Below are positions 1 through 8,584 of a stretch of DNA of 64,000 nucleotides, one piece after another. This DNA comes from Candidatus Manganitrophaceae bacterium. GTDB taxonomy: Bacteria; Nitrospirota; Nitrospiria; SBBL01; Manganitrophaceae. The translations under genes were made by a program, and so were the position numbers. The notes below the pieces were generated by a model. That model did no database searches, was not told the origin of the DNA, and was given only the letters and a program-made list of their open reading frames with translations. The stretch is from positions 124,001 through 188,000 of the forward strand of contig JACQEZ010000020.1 of NCBI GenBank assembly GCA_016200325.1. The letters are read 5' to 3'. The stretch's first letter is position 1, and each line of letters opens with the position of its first letter.

Positions 1-2
1 AG

Positions 3-728
3 GAAGCGAAGAGAGCAGGGGCAGCGCACATTGAATTCCGACATCAGATGCCGATCGAAACCGACCTTCCGGTAAAAACGGCGAAGGTGTCGATGCGGCT
101 CGAGCTGCCGGCCAGTGCCGATGTGCTCTTTCAATCATTTGATGCGAAGCTTCGAAGCCAGATTCGAAGGCCGACCAAAGAGGGGATGGAGGCGACGATC
201 GGCGGGGTGGAAGCGCTTGATTCATTCTACGATGTTTTTTCCAAGAACATGCGAGATCTTGGAACCCCTGTCTATTCCAAATCGTTTTTCAAAAATATTA
301 TGGACGTATTTCCGGGAATCAGCTGGATCTGCACCGTTTATAAAGAGGGTGTTCCGGTCGCTTCCGGTTTTTTGCTGGGGTTCAAAGAGACGCTCGAAAT
401 TCCGTGGGCCTCTTCCCTCTCAGAATACAATCGGTTTAGTCCGAACATGCTCCTTTACTGGACCGTCCTCAAGTTTGCGTGTGAAAGAGGATTTAAAACC
501 TTCGACTTCGGTCGGTCGACGGAGGGGGAAGGGACCTATCGATTTAAGGCGCAGTGGGGGGCGAAGCCGGTGCCACTTTACTGGCACTATTGGATTGGGA
601 AGGAAGGAAAGCTTCCGGAGCTCAATCCGAAAAATCCGAAATACAGTGCGGCAATCAACCTCTGGAAGAAGCTCCCGGTCGGTTTGACCAAGATGATCGG
701 TCCATTGATTGTGAGGAATCTTCCATGA
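3..728 (+). CDS. FemAB-like protein, XrtA/PEP-CTERM associated (5' partial)
   Basis: The reading frame is open through the first base of the window, so the start lies outside and only about 241 C-terminal residues are present; the ATG at 48 is probably internal. The residues encoded before it (AHIEFRHQ) continue naturally into the protein. The visible part has the GNAT-like fold signature of the FemAB/FemX peptidoglycan aminoacyltransferase superfamily, with a central LLYW segment and an F-D-F-G-R-S motif followed by GTYRFKAQWG, typical of the FemAB proteins found in exosortase A loci. It presumably modifies a polysaccharide or peptide at the envelope; the substrate is unknown. It overlaps the next gene by 4 bp (ATGA), so the two are co-translated. 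Family assignment is by recognition of motifs. Confidence 0.85.
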   Translation, partial: EAKRAGAAHIEFRHQMPIETDLPVKTAKVSMRLELPASADVLFQSFDAKLRSQIRRPTKEGMEATIGGVEALDSFYDVFSKNMRDLGTPVYSKSFFKNIMDVFPGISWICTVYKEGVPVASGFLLGFKETLEIPWASSLSEYNRFSPNMLLYWTVLKFACERGFKTFDFGRSTEGEGTYRFKAQWGAKPVPLYWHYWIGKEGKLPELNPKNPKYSAAINLWKKLPVGLTKMIGPLIVRNLP

Positions 729-1954
729 AGGTGCGTCGGACCATTCCTCCCGCGGCGGCGCCGCTTTCTTGGAGCGACCTTTGGTATGGATTGATCGGCT
801 CCTTTTTTCAGGATAAGGCGATCGCTCGGTTTGAGGAAGAGATCAAAACATACTTTGGTGTAAGGTATGTTTTCCCGGTTTCCTCCGGAAAGGCCGCGCT
901 GGCTTTGATTCTCCAAGCCCTCCGATCGCTCTCTTCAAGAAGGGAAGTGATTATTCCGGCCTATACCTGTTATTCCGTTCCTTCGGCTGTCAGAAAGGCC
1001 GGGCTGAAGGTGATGCTATGCGATATTGATCCAAAGACCTTTGATTTTAATCACCGGTTTCTAGAGCAGGCCATCACGGAAGAGACCCTCTGTGTTGTTC
1101 CGAGTCACCTTTTCGGTATTCCATCCGCGACAGATGAAATCAACCGGCTGGCCCGGCAGAAGGGGGCCTATGTCATCGAAGATGCGGCCCAGGCGATGGG
1201 CGGCTCCGACCGAGGACGGAAGCTTGGGACCATCGGGGATGCCGGCTTCTTCAGCCTTGGACGAGGGAAGAACATTACCTGTGGATCGGGGGGGCTGATC
1301 CTGACGAATTCAGAGCCGATCGCCGAGGCGATTTCCGCCTATTACGCTACTGTTGAAACGCCGGGACTCGTTGAGACGTGGAAAGAGTTTTTGGAAGTGG
1401 CAATCATGGTTTTTTTTATCCATCCGGCCTTGTACTGGTTTCCGGCAGGATTGCCGTTTTTGAAGCTGGGTCAAACTTTTTATCATGAAACGTTCCCGAT
1501 CAAAAAGATGTCTGGGATGAAAGCAGGCCTGTTGCGAGGATGGAGAGCACGCCTGGAAGAGTCAAATCGAAAGCGGTTTGCGACGGGTGCCGATTTTCGT
1601 GCGCGGCTTCCTTTATCGAACGTTCCGACCTCGGCTGCTCCTTACCTTCGTTTTCCGGTTTTGGTCGACGATCGAGAGATGCGGGACCGCATCTTTGCCG
1701 TGTCTCAGGAGCGGGGGTTGGGGGTCAGCCTCATGTATCCGACGCCGATTCATGAGATCAGTCAAATCTGCGATGCTTTCGAACACGCCGCTTTTCCGGG
1801 CGCGACGGAGATTACGGACCGGTTATTGACCTTTCCAACCCATCCATTGATCTCGGAAAAAGATAAGGATGCGATCATCGCCCTTTTTGATAAGACACCT
1901 TGTAACGAAGATCGATCCTCTGCCGACAGGGGAAAGGTCACGGTCGGTTGCTGA
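725..1954 (+). CDS. DegT/DnrJ/EryC1/StrS-family PLP aminotransferase
   Basis: A 409-residue PLP-dependent sugar aminotransferase-like protein. Visible landmarks are the cofactor phosphate-binding SSGKAAL segment (residues 53-59), the EDAAQAMGG motif (152-160) and FFSLGRGKN (175-183), whose Lys182 is the expected Schiff-base lysine. Family members transaminate nucleotide-linked keto sugars, so this one likely makes an amino sugar for the exopolysaccharide. The ATG at 725 overlaps the upstream stop as ATGA and is preferred over an open extension back to 554, which would run 175 bp inside the FemAB-like gene. Length fits the family (about 370-420). The exact sugar substrate cannot be read from sequence. 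Confidence 0.9.
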   Translation: MKVRRTIPPAAAPLSWSDLWYGLIGSFFQDKAIARFEEEIKTYFGVRYVFPVSSGKAALALILQALRSLSSRREVIIPAYTCYSVPSAVRKAGLKVMLCDIDPKTFDFNHRFLEQAITEETLCVVPSHLFGIPSATDEINRLARQKGAYVIEDAAQAMGGSDRGRKLGTIGDAGFFSLGRGKNITCGSGGLILTNSEPIAEAISAYYATVETPGLVETWKEFLEVAIMVFFIHPALYWFPAGLPFLKLGQTFYHETFPIKKMSGMKAGLLRGWRARLEESNRKRFATGADFRARLPLSNVPTSAAPYLRFPVLVDDREMRDRIFAVSQERGLGVSLMYPTPIHEISQICDAFEHAAFPGATEITDRLLTFPTHPLISEKDKDAIIALFDKTPCNEDRSSADRGKVTVGC

Positions 1955-1977
1955 ATCTTCGCGGAGACGCTTGTTAA

Positions 1978-2943
1978 ATGAAATTGATCGTTACCATCGA
2001 TACGGAAGAAGATAATTGGGGAAATTACATCCCGAAAGGCTATTCGCTCGGAAACATCTCCCAAATCCCGGCGGTCCAGGATCTGTTCGACGAATTCGAC
2101 ATTCTTCCGACCTATCTGATCACCTACTCCGTCGCAACCGATCCGAGCTCGTCCTCTATTTTGCGCAGGATTCTCGATCGAGGCCGATGTGAAATCGGCA
2201 TGCATTGTCATCCTTGGCACACGCCGCCGCTGGAGGAGAAGAGCAGCGAGGAGAACAGCATGCTCTGCAATCTTCCGGGCGATCTGCAATTCAGAAAGAT
2301 CGAGCGCTTGCATGAAGCGATTGTTAAAAGTTTCGATATCGCTCCTCTTTCCTTTCGGGCGGGGCGATGGGGACATAGCAAAGACGTGGCGGCCGCCCTT
2401 AGTAAACTGGGATGTAAAGTGGACAGCTCCATTCTTTCTCTGGTCGATTGGACCCGTTTTTATGGACCCAATTTTTCTAACGCTTTCCCGGATCCTTATT
2501 GGTTTAATCCTGAAGAAATTTTTAGGCCCGATGCGGCGGGGAAATTACTTGAGGTTCCTGCAACCGTCGGTTTTACACAGACGAATTTTCAATTCTCGAA
2601 TGACCTCTTCAACTTTCTTCAACGGGATCCGTTTCATCGGCTTCGTTTGATTGGTCTACTAGATAAACTCGGTCTGCTGAATAAAATATGGTTGTCTCCC
2701 GAGCAGGCGAGGGGGGATGAAATGATCGCTTTGGCGAAAACATTTCTGAAAAAAAAGGCACCTTTGATTAATTTATATTTTCATTCACCGACGCTCCAGC
2801 CGGGATTGACCTCGTATGTCCAGACCGAAGGAGACAAGCAAGCGTTCATCGAAAAGTTAAGGATGTTTTTCTCATTTACTAAAGAAGCCGGGATTGAATC
2901 GATCCGACTCTCCGATGCCGTCTCCGTGGTGCCGTCATGTTAG
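1978..2943 (+). CDS. Polysaccharide deacetylase-like protein
   Basis: A 321-residue protein with a NodB/WalW-type deacetylase layout. It starts with a TIDTEEDN motif (residues 6-13) that supplies the metal-binding and catalytic aspartates, followed by EIGMHCHPW (72-80) carrying the paired histidines, and later SFRAGRWGHS and LYFHSPTLQPG segments common in this branch. It has no signal peptide, so it probably acts in the cytoplasm or on a lipid-linked intermediate, or is exported another way. It sits 23 bp after the aminotransferase and overlaps the next gene by 7 bp, firmly inside the operon. Likely role: removal of N- or O-acetyl groups from the exopolysaccharide. Confidence 0.85.
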   Translation: MKLIVTIDTEEDNWGNYIPKGYSLGNISQIPAVQDLFDEFDILPTYLITYSVATDPSSSSILRRILDRGRCEIGMHCHPWHTPPLEEKSSEENSMLCNLPGDLQFRKIERLHEAIVKSFDIAPLSFRAGRWGHSKDVAAALSKLGCKVDSSILSLVDWTRFYGPNFSNAFPDPYWFNPEEIFRPDAAGKLLEVPATVGFTQTNFQFSNDLFNFLQRDPFHRLRLIGLLDKLGLLNKIWLSPEQARGDEMIALAKTFLKKKAPLINLYFHSPTLQPGLTSYVQTEGDKQAFIEKLRMFFSFTKEAGIESIRLSDAVSVVPSC

Positions 2944-4070
2944 AAGTCCTCTTTTGGTCCTCAATCCTATTCGTTTTTTATGCCTATGCAGGCTACCCTT
3001 TGCTGCTAAAAGCCTTCTCTTCGGTGAGGAGCCATTCCGTTCGAAAGGGACCGATCGCTCCGAACGTCTCCTTTATCATCACCGCATATAACGAAGAAAA
3101 GCGGATCGAGGCAAAGCTTAAGAACACCTTAGAGCAGATCTATCCAAAGGAGAAACTGGAAATCATCGTTGCCTCCGACTGTTCTTCCGATAAGACGGAT
3201 CAAATCGTTTTATCTCATCAAATGAGCGGTGTCCGGCTGGTCAGGGCTCCGGAAAGAAAGGGCAAAGAGAATGCCCAGAGATATGCGGTGGAGAGAGCGT
3301 CCGGAGAGATTCTCATTTTCTCGGATGTCGCCACGATCTTGGAGCCGGATGGGGTGAGGAATATCGTTGAGAATTTCAATGATGAGACGGTCGGATGTGT
3401 CAGCAGCGTCGATCGTTTTATCGACTCGGACGGGAAAATCAGCGGAGAGGGGGCTTATGTCAAATATGAGATGCTCCTCCGAAGTCTTGAATCGCGGTTC
3501 AATTCAGTGGTCGGCTTAAGCGGCTCGTTCTTTGCTGCACGAAGAGAAGTCTGCCGGGAGTGGGCCGTCGATCTTCAGAGCGACTTTAATACCTTGATTA
3601 ATTCGATTAAAATCGGCCTGAGGGGTGTTTCGGACCCGGAAAGCATTGGATATTATAAAAATATTGCCGATGAGAAAAAAGAATTCGAGAGAAAAGTAAG
3701 GACCGTATTGAGAGGGATCTCTGTTTTCATGAACAGCCGTGCGCTTCTCAACCCTTTTCGGTACGGTTTCTTTTCCTGGCAGTTATTCAGCCACAAGCTC
3801 TGTCGGTGGCTGGTTCCCTTCGCCATGATCGGCGCCTTTTTGAGCAATATTCTTTTGATTGCCGGCTCGGTTTTTTATTTCTATCTTTTTTTGTTTCAGA
3901 TTTTTTTCTATGCCGTCGCATTCGGAGGAATAGGATCTGACCTCTCCTCCAGGAAGTATTTTTTTAAAATCCCCTCATTTTTGGTTTTGGTGAATCTTTC
4001 TATTCTAAAAGCCTGGTACTGGTATGTAAAAGGAGAGCGGGTCATGCTTTGGGAGCCGTCTAAGAGATAA
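2937..4070 (+). CDS. Membrane glycosyltransferase family 2
   Basis: A 377-residue processive-type GT2. An N-terminal hydrophobic segment (about residues 3-22) precedes the GT-A domain with SFIITAYNEEKRIEAKL, the IIVASDCSSDKT motif and an IFSDVATILEPDG acceptor-site region. The C-terminal third holds several membrane helices after residue 270. This is the architecture of polysaccharide synthases such as hyaluronan-synthase-like or PgaC-like enzymes. The gene begins inside the upstream deacetylase (7-bp overlap), so translation is coupled. Likely adds a sugar from a nucleotide donor at the inner membrane. Confidence 0.9.
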   Translation: MLEVLFWSSILFVFYAYAGYPLLLKAFSSVRSHSVRKGPIAPNVSFIITAYNEEKRIEAKLKNTLEQIYPKEKLEIIVASDCSSDKTDQIVLSHQMSGVRLVRAPERKGKENAQRYAVERASGEILIFSDVATILEPDGVRNIVENFNDETVGCVSSVDRFIDSDGKISGEGAYVKYEMLLRSLESRFNSVVGLSGSFFAARREVCREWAVDLQSDFNTLINSIKIGLRGVSDPESIGYYKNIADEKKEFERKVRTVLRGISVFMNSRALLNPFRYGFFSWQLFSHKLCRWLVPFAMIGAFLSNILLIAGSVFYFYLFLFQIFFYAVAFGGIGSDLSSRKYFFKIPSFLVLVNLSILKAWYWYVKGERVMLWEPSKR

Positions 4071-4111
4071 CTTTATCGGTTGATGTAAGAGATGACCTCG
4101 TTATAAAGAAT

Positions 4112-5143
4112 ATGAAGAGAATGAAAAGTTATATTAAGTCAAAAGTCCGTGAGACAATGTCGTGGGGATATTTTCTCTCCAAGCAGTTTTTACCTCGTCT
4201 CCAGGGAAAGGTCTTAATCCTGGCCTATCATCGGGTATTGTCGGAGAAAGAATTAAAGAAAGATTTTGTCCAACCCGGAATGTATGTTCGAAACGACATT
4301 TTTGAAAAACAGATGCAGTTCTTACGAGATTATTTCGAGGTTATTCCATTCGCCGAGCTTCTTCAGCTTTGGAATAAGAACCTTCTCGATCATAAAAAGC
4401 GTTATTGTGTTATCACTTTTGATGATGGCTGGCTGGACAACTATACCTATGCCTATCCTATATTGAAGAGATATCATCTTCCTGCAACCATTTTCCTGCC
4501 GACTAATTTTATTGGGACGAACGAGTGGTTTTGGCCCGATCGGGTCGGCTATCTCTTAAATAGGTGTATAGAAACGGCGGAGAAAGAGCTGTTGGCCTCT
4601 TGGTGGGCCAAGTATCCTAGCATCAAAAGTGAAATAGGAGATAATGAGAAAATCGACTCTTTTATAGAGGCCTATAAACAGCTTCCTGAAGAAGAAATTA
4701 AAGTTCTGATAGAAGAGATGGAGCGGGCTTTGGGCATTTCATCTCCTCTCGATCGTTTAGTAATAAATTGGGAAGAGGTTGAAGAGATGTCTCTCTCTAG
4801 GATATCATTTGGTTCTCATTCTGCTACGCATAAGATTTTGACAAAGCTTTCTCGAGAAGAGATTCAGACGGAGCTGGAAGTCTCCTACAAGGCACTTCAA
4901 AGGGAGAAAATCAACATTCTTCCAGTCTTTTGTTATCCAAATGGGGGCGTTAATCATACTGTTTCTGAGCAAGTCAGAAAAGCAGGGTACCAGGCTGCGG
5001 TCACGACACGATTTGGTTTTGAAGCTGAATCACCTACGAATCTCTTTGAATTAAAGAGAATCGGAGTCCACCACGATATTAGTGCAACTGTCCCTCTTTT
5101 TTCATGGCATCTCTCCGGAATGAACCATCTTTTAAGCCAATAA
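4112..5143 (+). CDS. Polysaccharide deacetylase (carbohydrate esterase 4)
   Basis: A 343-residue CE4 enzyme, the second deacetylase of the operon. Signature motifs are LILAYHRVL (36-44), the catalytic TFDDGW (102-107) and a later GSHSATHKIL segment whose H-x3-H supplies metal ligands, plus FCYPNGG near residue 270. The YHRV/FDDGW combination is typical of deacetylases embedded in exosortase-linked polysaccharide loci. No clear signal peptide is visible. An in-frame ATG six bases downstream is an alternative start. Compared with the deacetylase at 1978 it has more canonical motifs, so the two are probably not redundant. Confidence 0.9.
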   Translation: MKRMKSYIKSKVRETMSWGYFLSKQFLPRLQGKVLILAYHRVLSEKELKKDFVQPGMYVRNDIFEKQMQFLRDYFEVIPFAELLQLWNKNLLDHKKRYCVITFDDGWLDNYTYAYPILKRYHLPATIFLPTNFIGTNEWFWPDRVGYLLNRCIETAEKELLASWWAKYPSIKSEIGDNEKIDSFIEAYKQLPEEEIKVLIEEMERALGISSPLDRLVINWEEVEEMSLSRISFGSHSATHKILTKLSREEIQTELEVSYKALQREKINILPVFCYPNGGVNHTVSEQVRKAGYQAAVTTRFGFEAESPTNLFELKRIGVHHDISATVPLFSWHLSGMNHLLSQ

Positions 5144-5191
5144 GTTGTCTGGAAGAGCGCTTCTTTATTGAGTTTGGATGAAGGAAAATCT

Positions 5192-6058
5192 ATGTATAAG
5201 AAAATCGATTCTTTTCTAATGAAAGAATTTATCGTATACATCATAATTTTATCCATTGGTATCTTCGGTTGTGGGGAGAAAGCCATGAAGACGACTGACC
5301 AAAATCGTCCTATAATGTCACTGAACGACATATCTACGACTGCGTGGCAGAAGCTTTCGCAACAAAGAATCTATTTTGGTCATCAATCGGTCGGAAGCAA
5401 TATTATAGACGGTATTACAAAAATCACAGGATCAAATCAGGCGACCAAACTGAATATTGTAAAAATAGATGACAGCCGTGCCTTTGATCAGCCTGTGTTC
5501 GCGCATGAGGATATTGGAAAAAACGAATGGCCTCTGACCAAAACCAAAGCGTTCCGCGAGCGCCTTCAGAGCGGGGCAGGAGAGAAGATCGATATTGCTT
5601 TTCTCAAGTTTTGCTTCTGGGACATCAGAAGCAAAACAGATGTGGAAGAGGTCTTTAAAGATTATAAAGAGACCCTTGCTTCGTTAAAGGAACAATATCC
5701 CAAAATAAAATTCGTTCACTTTACGGTTCCCTTGATGACCCATCCGACCGGAATCACCCCGGCGATTAAAAGAATCTTCAATCTGCCGGTGGAATGGGAT
5801 CTGGATAATATCAAACGGAATCAGCTGAACAGGTTGATTCGTTCGGAATATGGCGGTAAGGAGCCGATTTTTGATATCGCTTCGATCGAGTCGACTCTGC
5901 CCGATGGCCGCCGTGCTCTCTTTTCGAATCAAGGGAATGACTATCCTTATTTGGTTCAAGGGTATACGGAGGATGGTGGACATTTGAATCAAGAAGCGCG
6001 CAAGCAGGTCGGTGAACAGCTATTAACGATGCTGGCCCGACTTTCAGAGACACTTTAA
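5192..6058 (+). CDS. SGNH-hydrolase-like lipoprotein
   Basis: A 288-residue protein. The ATG at 5192, preceded by an AAGGA ribosome site, is preferred over the TTG at 5168. A hydrophobic N-terminus ends in a lipobox-like I-F-G-C, so it is probably lipid-anchored. The mature part starts with IYFGHQSVGSNI and ends with a GHLNQEA block; similar FGHQSVG...GHLN proteins are seen in the SGNH/GDSL hydrolase superfamily, although a canonical GDS motif is absent, so the enzymatic call is tentative. Its location between a deacetylase and acyl-modification genes suits an esterase or acyltransferase acting on the extracellular polysaccharide. Confidence 0.6.
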   Translation: MYKKIDSFLMKEFIVYIIILSIGIFGCGEKAMKTTDQNRPIMSLNDISTTAWQKLSQQRIYFGHQSVGSNIIDGITKITGSNQATKLNIVKIDDSRAFDQPVFAHEDIGKNEWPLTKTKAFRERLQSGAGEKIDIAFLKFCFWDIRSKTDVEEVFKDYKETLASLKEQYPKIKFVHFTVPLMTHPTGITPAIKRIFNLPVEWDLDNIKRNQLNRLIRSEYGGKEPIFDIASIESTLPDGRRALFSNQGNDYPYLVQGYTEDGGHLNQEARKQVGEQLLTMLARLSETL

Positions 6059-6070
6059 TTTGATAGACAT

Positions 6071-7027
6071 GTGAACACGAAATTGACTTCAAAAGAAAGT
6101 ATTTCGATCGTGGAGGAGCCTTCCTTTTTTTCAAATAAGGATTATCGGCTTTTTTCCATTCTCCATCACCCTTTGGATGCGATTCCTGCCAATCGACAGA
6201 TCGGAATTATTTTCTGTGATCCTTTCGGTGAAGAGAAGCTCTGGGCCCACCGGGTATTCGTCAGTTTTGCCCGGTTCCTTGCCAGAAACGCTTATTGGGT
6301 CCTTCGCTTCGATTGTATGGGGCATGGAGATAGCGACGGAAATGATGTAGATGCCACCCTTGAAACGCAGCTGTCCGACATTCACCAGGCGATCGCCTTT
6401 TTAATCAATAAAACTCAGGTCAAGAAGGTGATCTTGCTGGGAGCGCGGTTCGGCGGGACCTTGGCCGCCATGGCGGCCGCGGCGGATCCCCGGATCGACG
6501 GCGTCGTTTTGTGGAATCCGATCCTCAAGGGAGAAAAGTATTTTCAGGAATGTCTTCGCTCGAACTTAACGACCCAGATGACGACCTATCGTAAGATAAA
6601 ATACACCCGAGAGCAGATGGTGAAAGAGCTGCTGGCGGGGATGCCGGTCAATATCGATGGTTATTTGATCTCGTCCGACTTTTATAAGCAGATCTCCCAA
6701 ATCGATCTGGTTGCGGGGATGCGCTCTTATAGTCGGCCGCTCCTGATGGTTCAGATTCATAAAGAGGAAAACGTAAAAATCGATAAAGAGCTGCAAGGTT
6801 TCCATCAGACGTTAGAAGAGGCGGGAAAGCCGGCGCAATTCATGACGGTGAGAGGAGAGCCTTTTTGGCGGGAGTTGAAGACTTTTCCTCAACAAGAAGC
6901 GCTGCTTTTCGAGAAAACGGCCGATTGGATTGCCGAGCAGACCGGTCCATCGGTGCCTGGGATAGATGAAGGGGATCGTTCGCTCCATAGAGGCGCGGGC
7001 GCGATGGTCGAGAAGGGAGGAAGCTGA
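6071..7027 (+). CDS. Exosortase A-associated alpha/beta hydrolase (hydrolase 2 type)
   Basis: A 318-residue protein starting at GTG 6071. It has the alpha/beta hydrolase layout: an early IIFCDPFGEEKLW block, then VLRFDCMGHGDSDG, then the nucleophile-elbow region LLGARFGGTLA. The elbow reads G-A-R-F-G, with Arg where classical enzymes have Ser; this matches the pattern of the hydrolase family paired with exosortase A and is not a sequencing accident. Its biochemical function is not known; the elbow makes normal esterase chemistry doubtful. It is followed directly by a paralogue, as in other exosortase loci where two such proteins occur side by side. Confidence 0.85.
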   Translation: MNTKLTSKESISIVEEPSFFSNKDYRLFSILHHPLDAIPANRQIGIIFCDPFGEEKLWAHRVFVSFARFLARNAYWVLRFDCMGHGDSDGNDVDATLETQLSDIHQAIAFLINKTQVKKVILLGARFGGTLAAMAAAADPRIDGVVLWNPILKGEKYFQECLRSNLTTQMTTYRKIKYTREQMVKELLAGMPVNIDGYLISSDFYKQISQIDLVAGMRSYSRPLLMVQIHKEENVKIDKELQGFHQTLEEAGKPAQFMTVRGEPFWRELKTFPQQEALLFEKTADWIAEQTGPSVPGIDEGDRSLHRGAGAMVEKGGS

Positions 7028-7031
7028 AGCG

Positions 7032-7976
7032 TTGGAAAAAGCGGTCAGTTTCAGAAACAAAAAAGGACAGCTCCTCTTTGGCGTTCTTCATCTCCCGGAG
7101 ACTCCGAAACCTGGCCCCCGAATCGGCATAAATATTCTCAACCCGGGCCTGAAAAACCGGGTGGCGCCGAATCGAATTAATGTAAAAATGGCGAGATTGC
7201 TTTGTGAGGTCGGTTTCTATGTTTTCCGGTTTGATCCATTTGGGATCGGGGACAGCGACGGGGAATTGGCGGCGCATGACTCCGTCATGGATCTCTGGGG
7301 GATGATTCAACGGGGTTTGTTCGTATCGGACACCCTCGTTGCCAATGATTTTTTTGTCCGTGAGACCGAGGTCGAGAAGCTGATCTTAATCGGGCAGTGC
7401 GGCGCCGCGGTCACCGGCATGTTGGTCGGTGCGGAGGATGAACGGGTCGAGAGCCTTATTCTGGTCGATGCGCCCGTTCGACTCTTATCCTCGAATGTCG
7501 ATCTGTCGGACATTTTGGCCGAGACCCACACGCCGAGCGAAATGTTGGTCTACTATTTAAAGCGGGTTCTCGATGGACGGTCATGGATCAACCTCTTTAA
7601 ACTGAAATCCGATTTTACAGGCGTTCAGAAAATAATTCTAAAGATCATTCAGACCCCTTTCAATCGAAACCCCAAAAATGCGGGTGATCCATTTACGGTT
7701 TCCGAGCGGTTTAACAAGAAGTTCCTCGATGCATTTTGCCGCTTTATGGATCGAAAAAAGGAGATCTGTTTTCTCTTTGCGGAAAATGATTTCGCATTGA
7801 AAGAGTTTCAGCAGGACATGCAGATGAACTTCTTGGAGCGTCAAAATCGATATCCCTCCCAATATAAAATTCAGATCATCAAAGATGCGAATCACGTCTA
7901 TACCGAAGAAGGGTGGCAACAGGAGCTGCTTCAAAACATCCGTTCATGGTTGAGCCAATATCAGGAAGTCCGTTGA
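7032..7976 (+). CDS. Exosortase A-associated alpha/beta hydrolase (hydrolase 1 type)
   Basis: A 314-residue alpha/beta hydrolase fold protein. I prefer the TTG at 7032, which follows a strong GGGAGG ribosome site inside the end of the upstream gene; an ATG at 6966 would give 22 extra residues and a 62-bp overlap. Motifs include VSFRNKKGQLLFGVLHLP at the start, FRFDPFGIGDSDG, and an elbow G-Q-C-G-A in which Cys replaces Ser. This Cys elbow is typical of the first of the two hydrolases in exosortase loci. It overlaps the acyltransferase gene by 4 bp (TTGA) if that gene starts at 7973. Confidence 0.85.
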   Translation: MEKAVSFRNKKGQLLFGVLHLPETPKPGPRIGINILNPGLKNRVAPNRINVKMARLLCEVGFYVFRFDPFGIGDSDGELAAHDSVMDLWGMIQRGLFVSDTLVANDFFVRETEVEKLILIGQCGAAVTGMLVGAEDERVESLILVDAPVRLLSSNVDLSDILAETHTPSEMLVYYLKRVLDGRSWINLFKLKSDFTGVQKIILKIIQTPFNRNPKNAGDPFTVSERFNKKFLDAFCRFMDRKKEICFLFAENDFALKEFQQDMQMNFLERQNRYPSQYKIQIIKDANHVYTEEGWQQELLQNIRSWLSQYQEVR

Positions 7977-8521
7977 ATATCATAGAAAAGATCAAAAGGT
8001 ATCGCAGGGAGAAGTATTTCTCCAATCTGCTTAAGAGGGGATTGGTCTTGGGGGACGATGTCCAGATTAATGATGGCGTTTTCATCGATCCCTCCCATTG
8101 TTTTTTGATTACAATCAAAGACCGTACCGTCTTGGCCCCCTGTGTCAGACTGATTGCGCATGATGCGAGTATGTTCAGATTTATCGGTGTTACCCGGATC
8201 GGGAGGATCATGATAGAAGAGGATTGTTTTATCGGCGACTCCACGCTGGTGCTCCCCGGCGTCCGGATCGGCCCGAATTCAGTCGTCGGCGCCGGTTCGG
8301 TGGTCGTCAAGGACATCCCCCCGAACAGCGTCGCGGTCGGTAATCCGGCAAAGGTCATCTGCAGTCTGGAAACCTTCCTCGCAAAGCACAAAGAGATTCG
8401 CGAGAAAGGGAGGACCTTCCATGAAAACGAATATAATATCTTTCAGATTACGAAAGAGAAGAAAGAAGAGATGCTCGACTACTTGGCAAAAAATATCGGC
8501 TATATGGAAGGAGATGGCTGA
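7973..8521 (+). CDS. Left-handed beta-helix (hexapeptide) acyltransferase
   Basis: A 182-residue acyltransferase of the WbbJ/LacA/NeuD-like hexapeptide class. Imperfect [LIV]-G-x4 repeats run from about residue 30 to 130, including TRIGRIMIEEDCFIGDSTLVLPGV and VVGAGSVVVKDIPPNSVAVGNPAKV, the classical tail of the catalytic domain. It would transfer an acetyl or similar group from CoA to a sugar. Start choice: TTG 7973 overlaps the previous stop and follows AGGAAG; ATG 7946 is the alternative. The context (deacetylases, aminotransferase, epimerases) suggests O- or N-acylation of the exopolysaccharide repeat unit. Confidence 0.88.
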   Translation: MNIIEKIKRYRREKYFSNLLKRGLVLGDDVQINDGVFIDPSHCFLITIKDRTVLAPCVRLIAHDASMFRFIGVTRIGRIMIEEDCFIGDSTLVLPGVRIGPNSVVGAGSVVVKDIPPNSVAVGNPAKVICSLETFLAKHKEIREKGRTFHENEYNIFQITKEKKEEMLDYLAKNIGYMEGDG

Positions 8522-8584
8522 GTTGGGATTTCGGAAAAATTCGGTGACGCAGTTGTTCTTCATAAACCAAGAGTTTTTTGAAAA

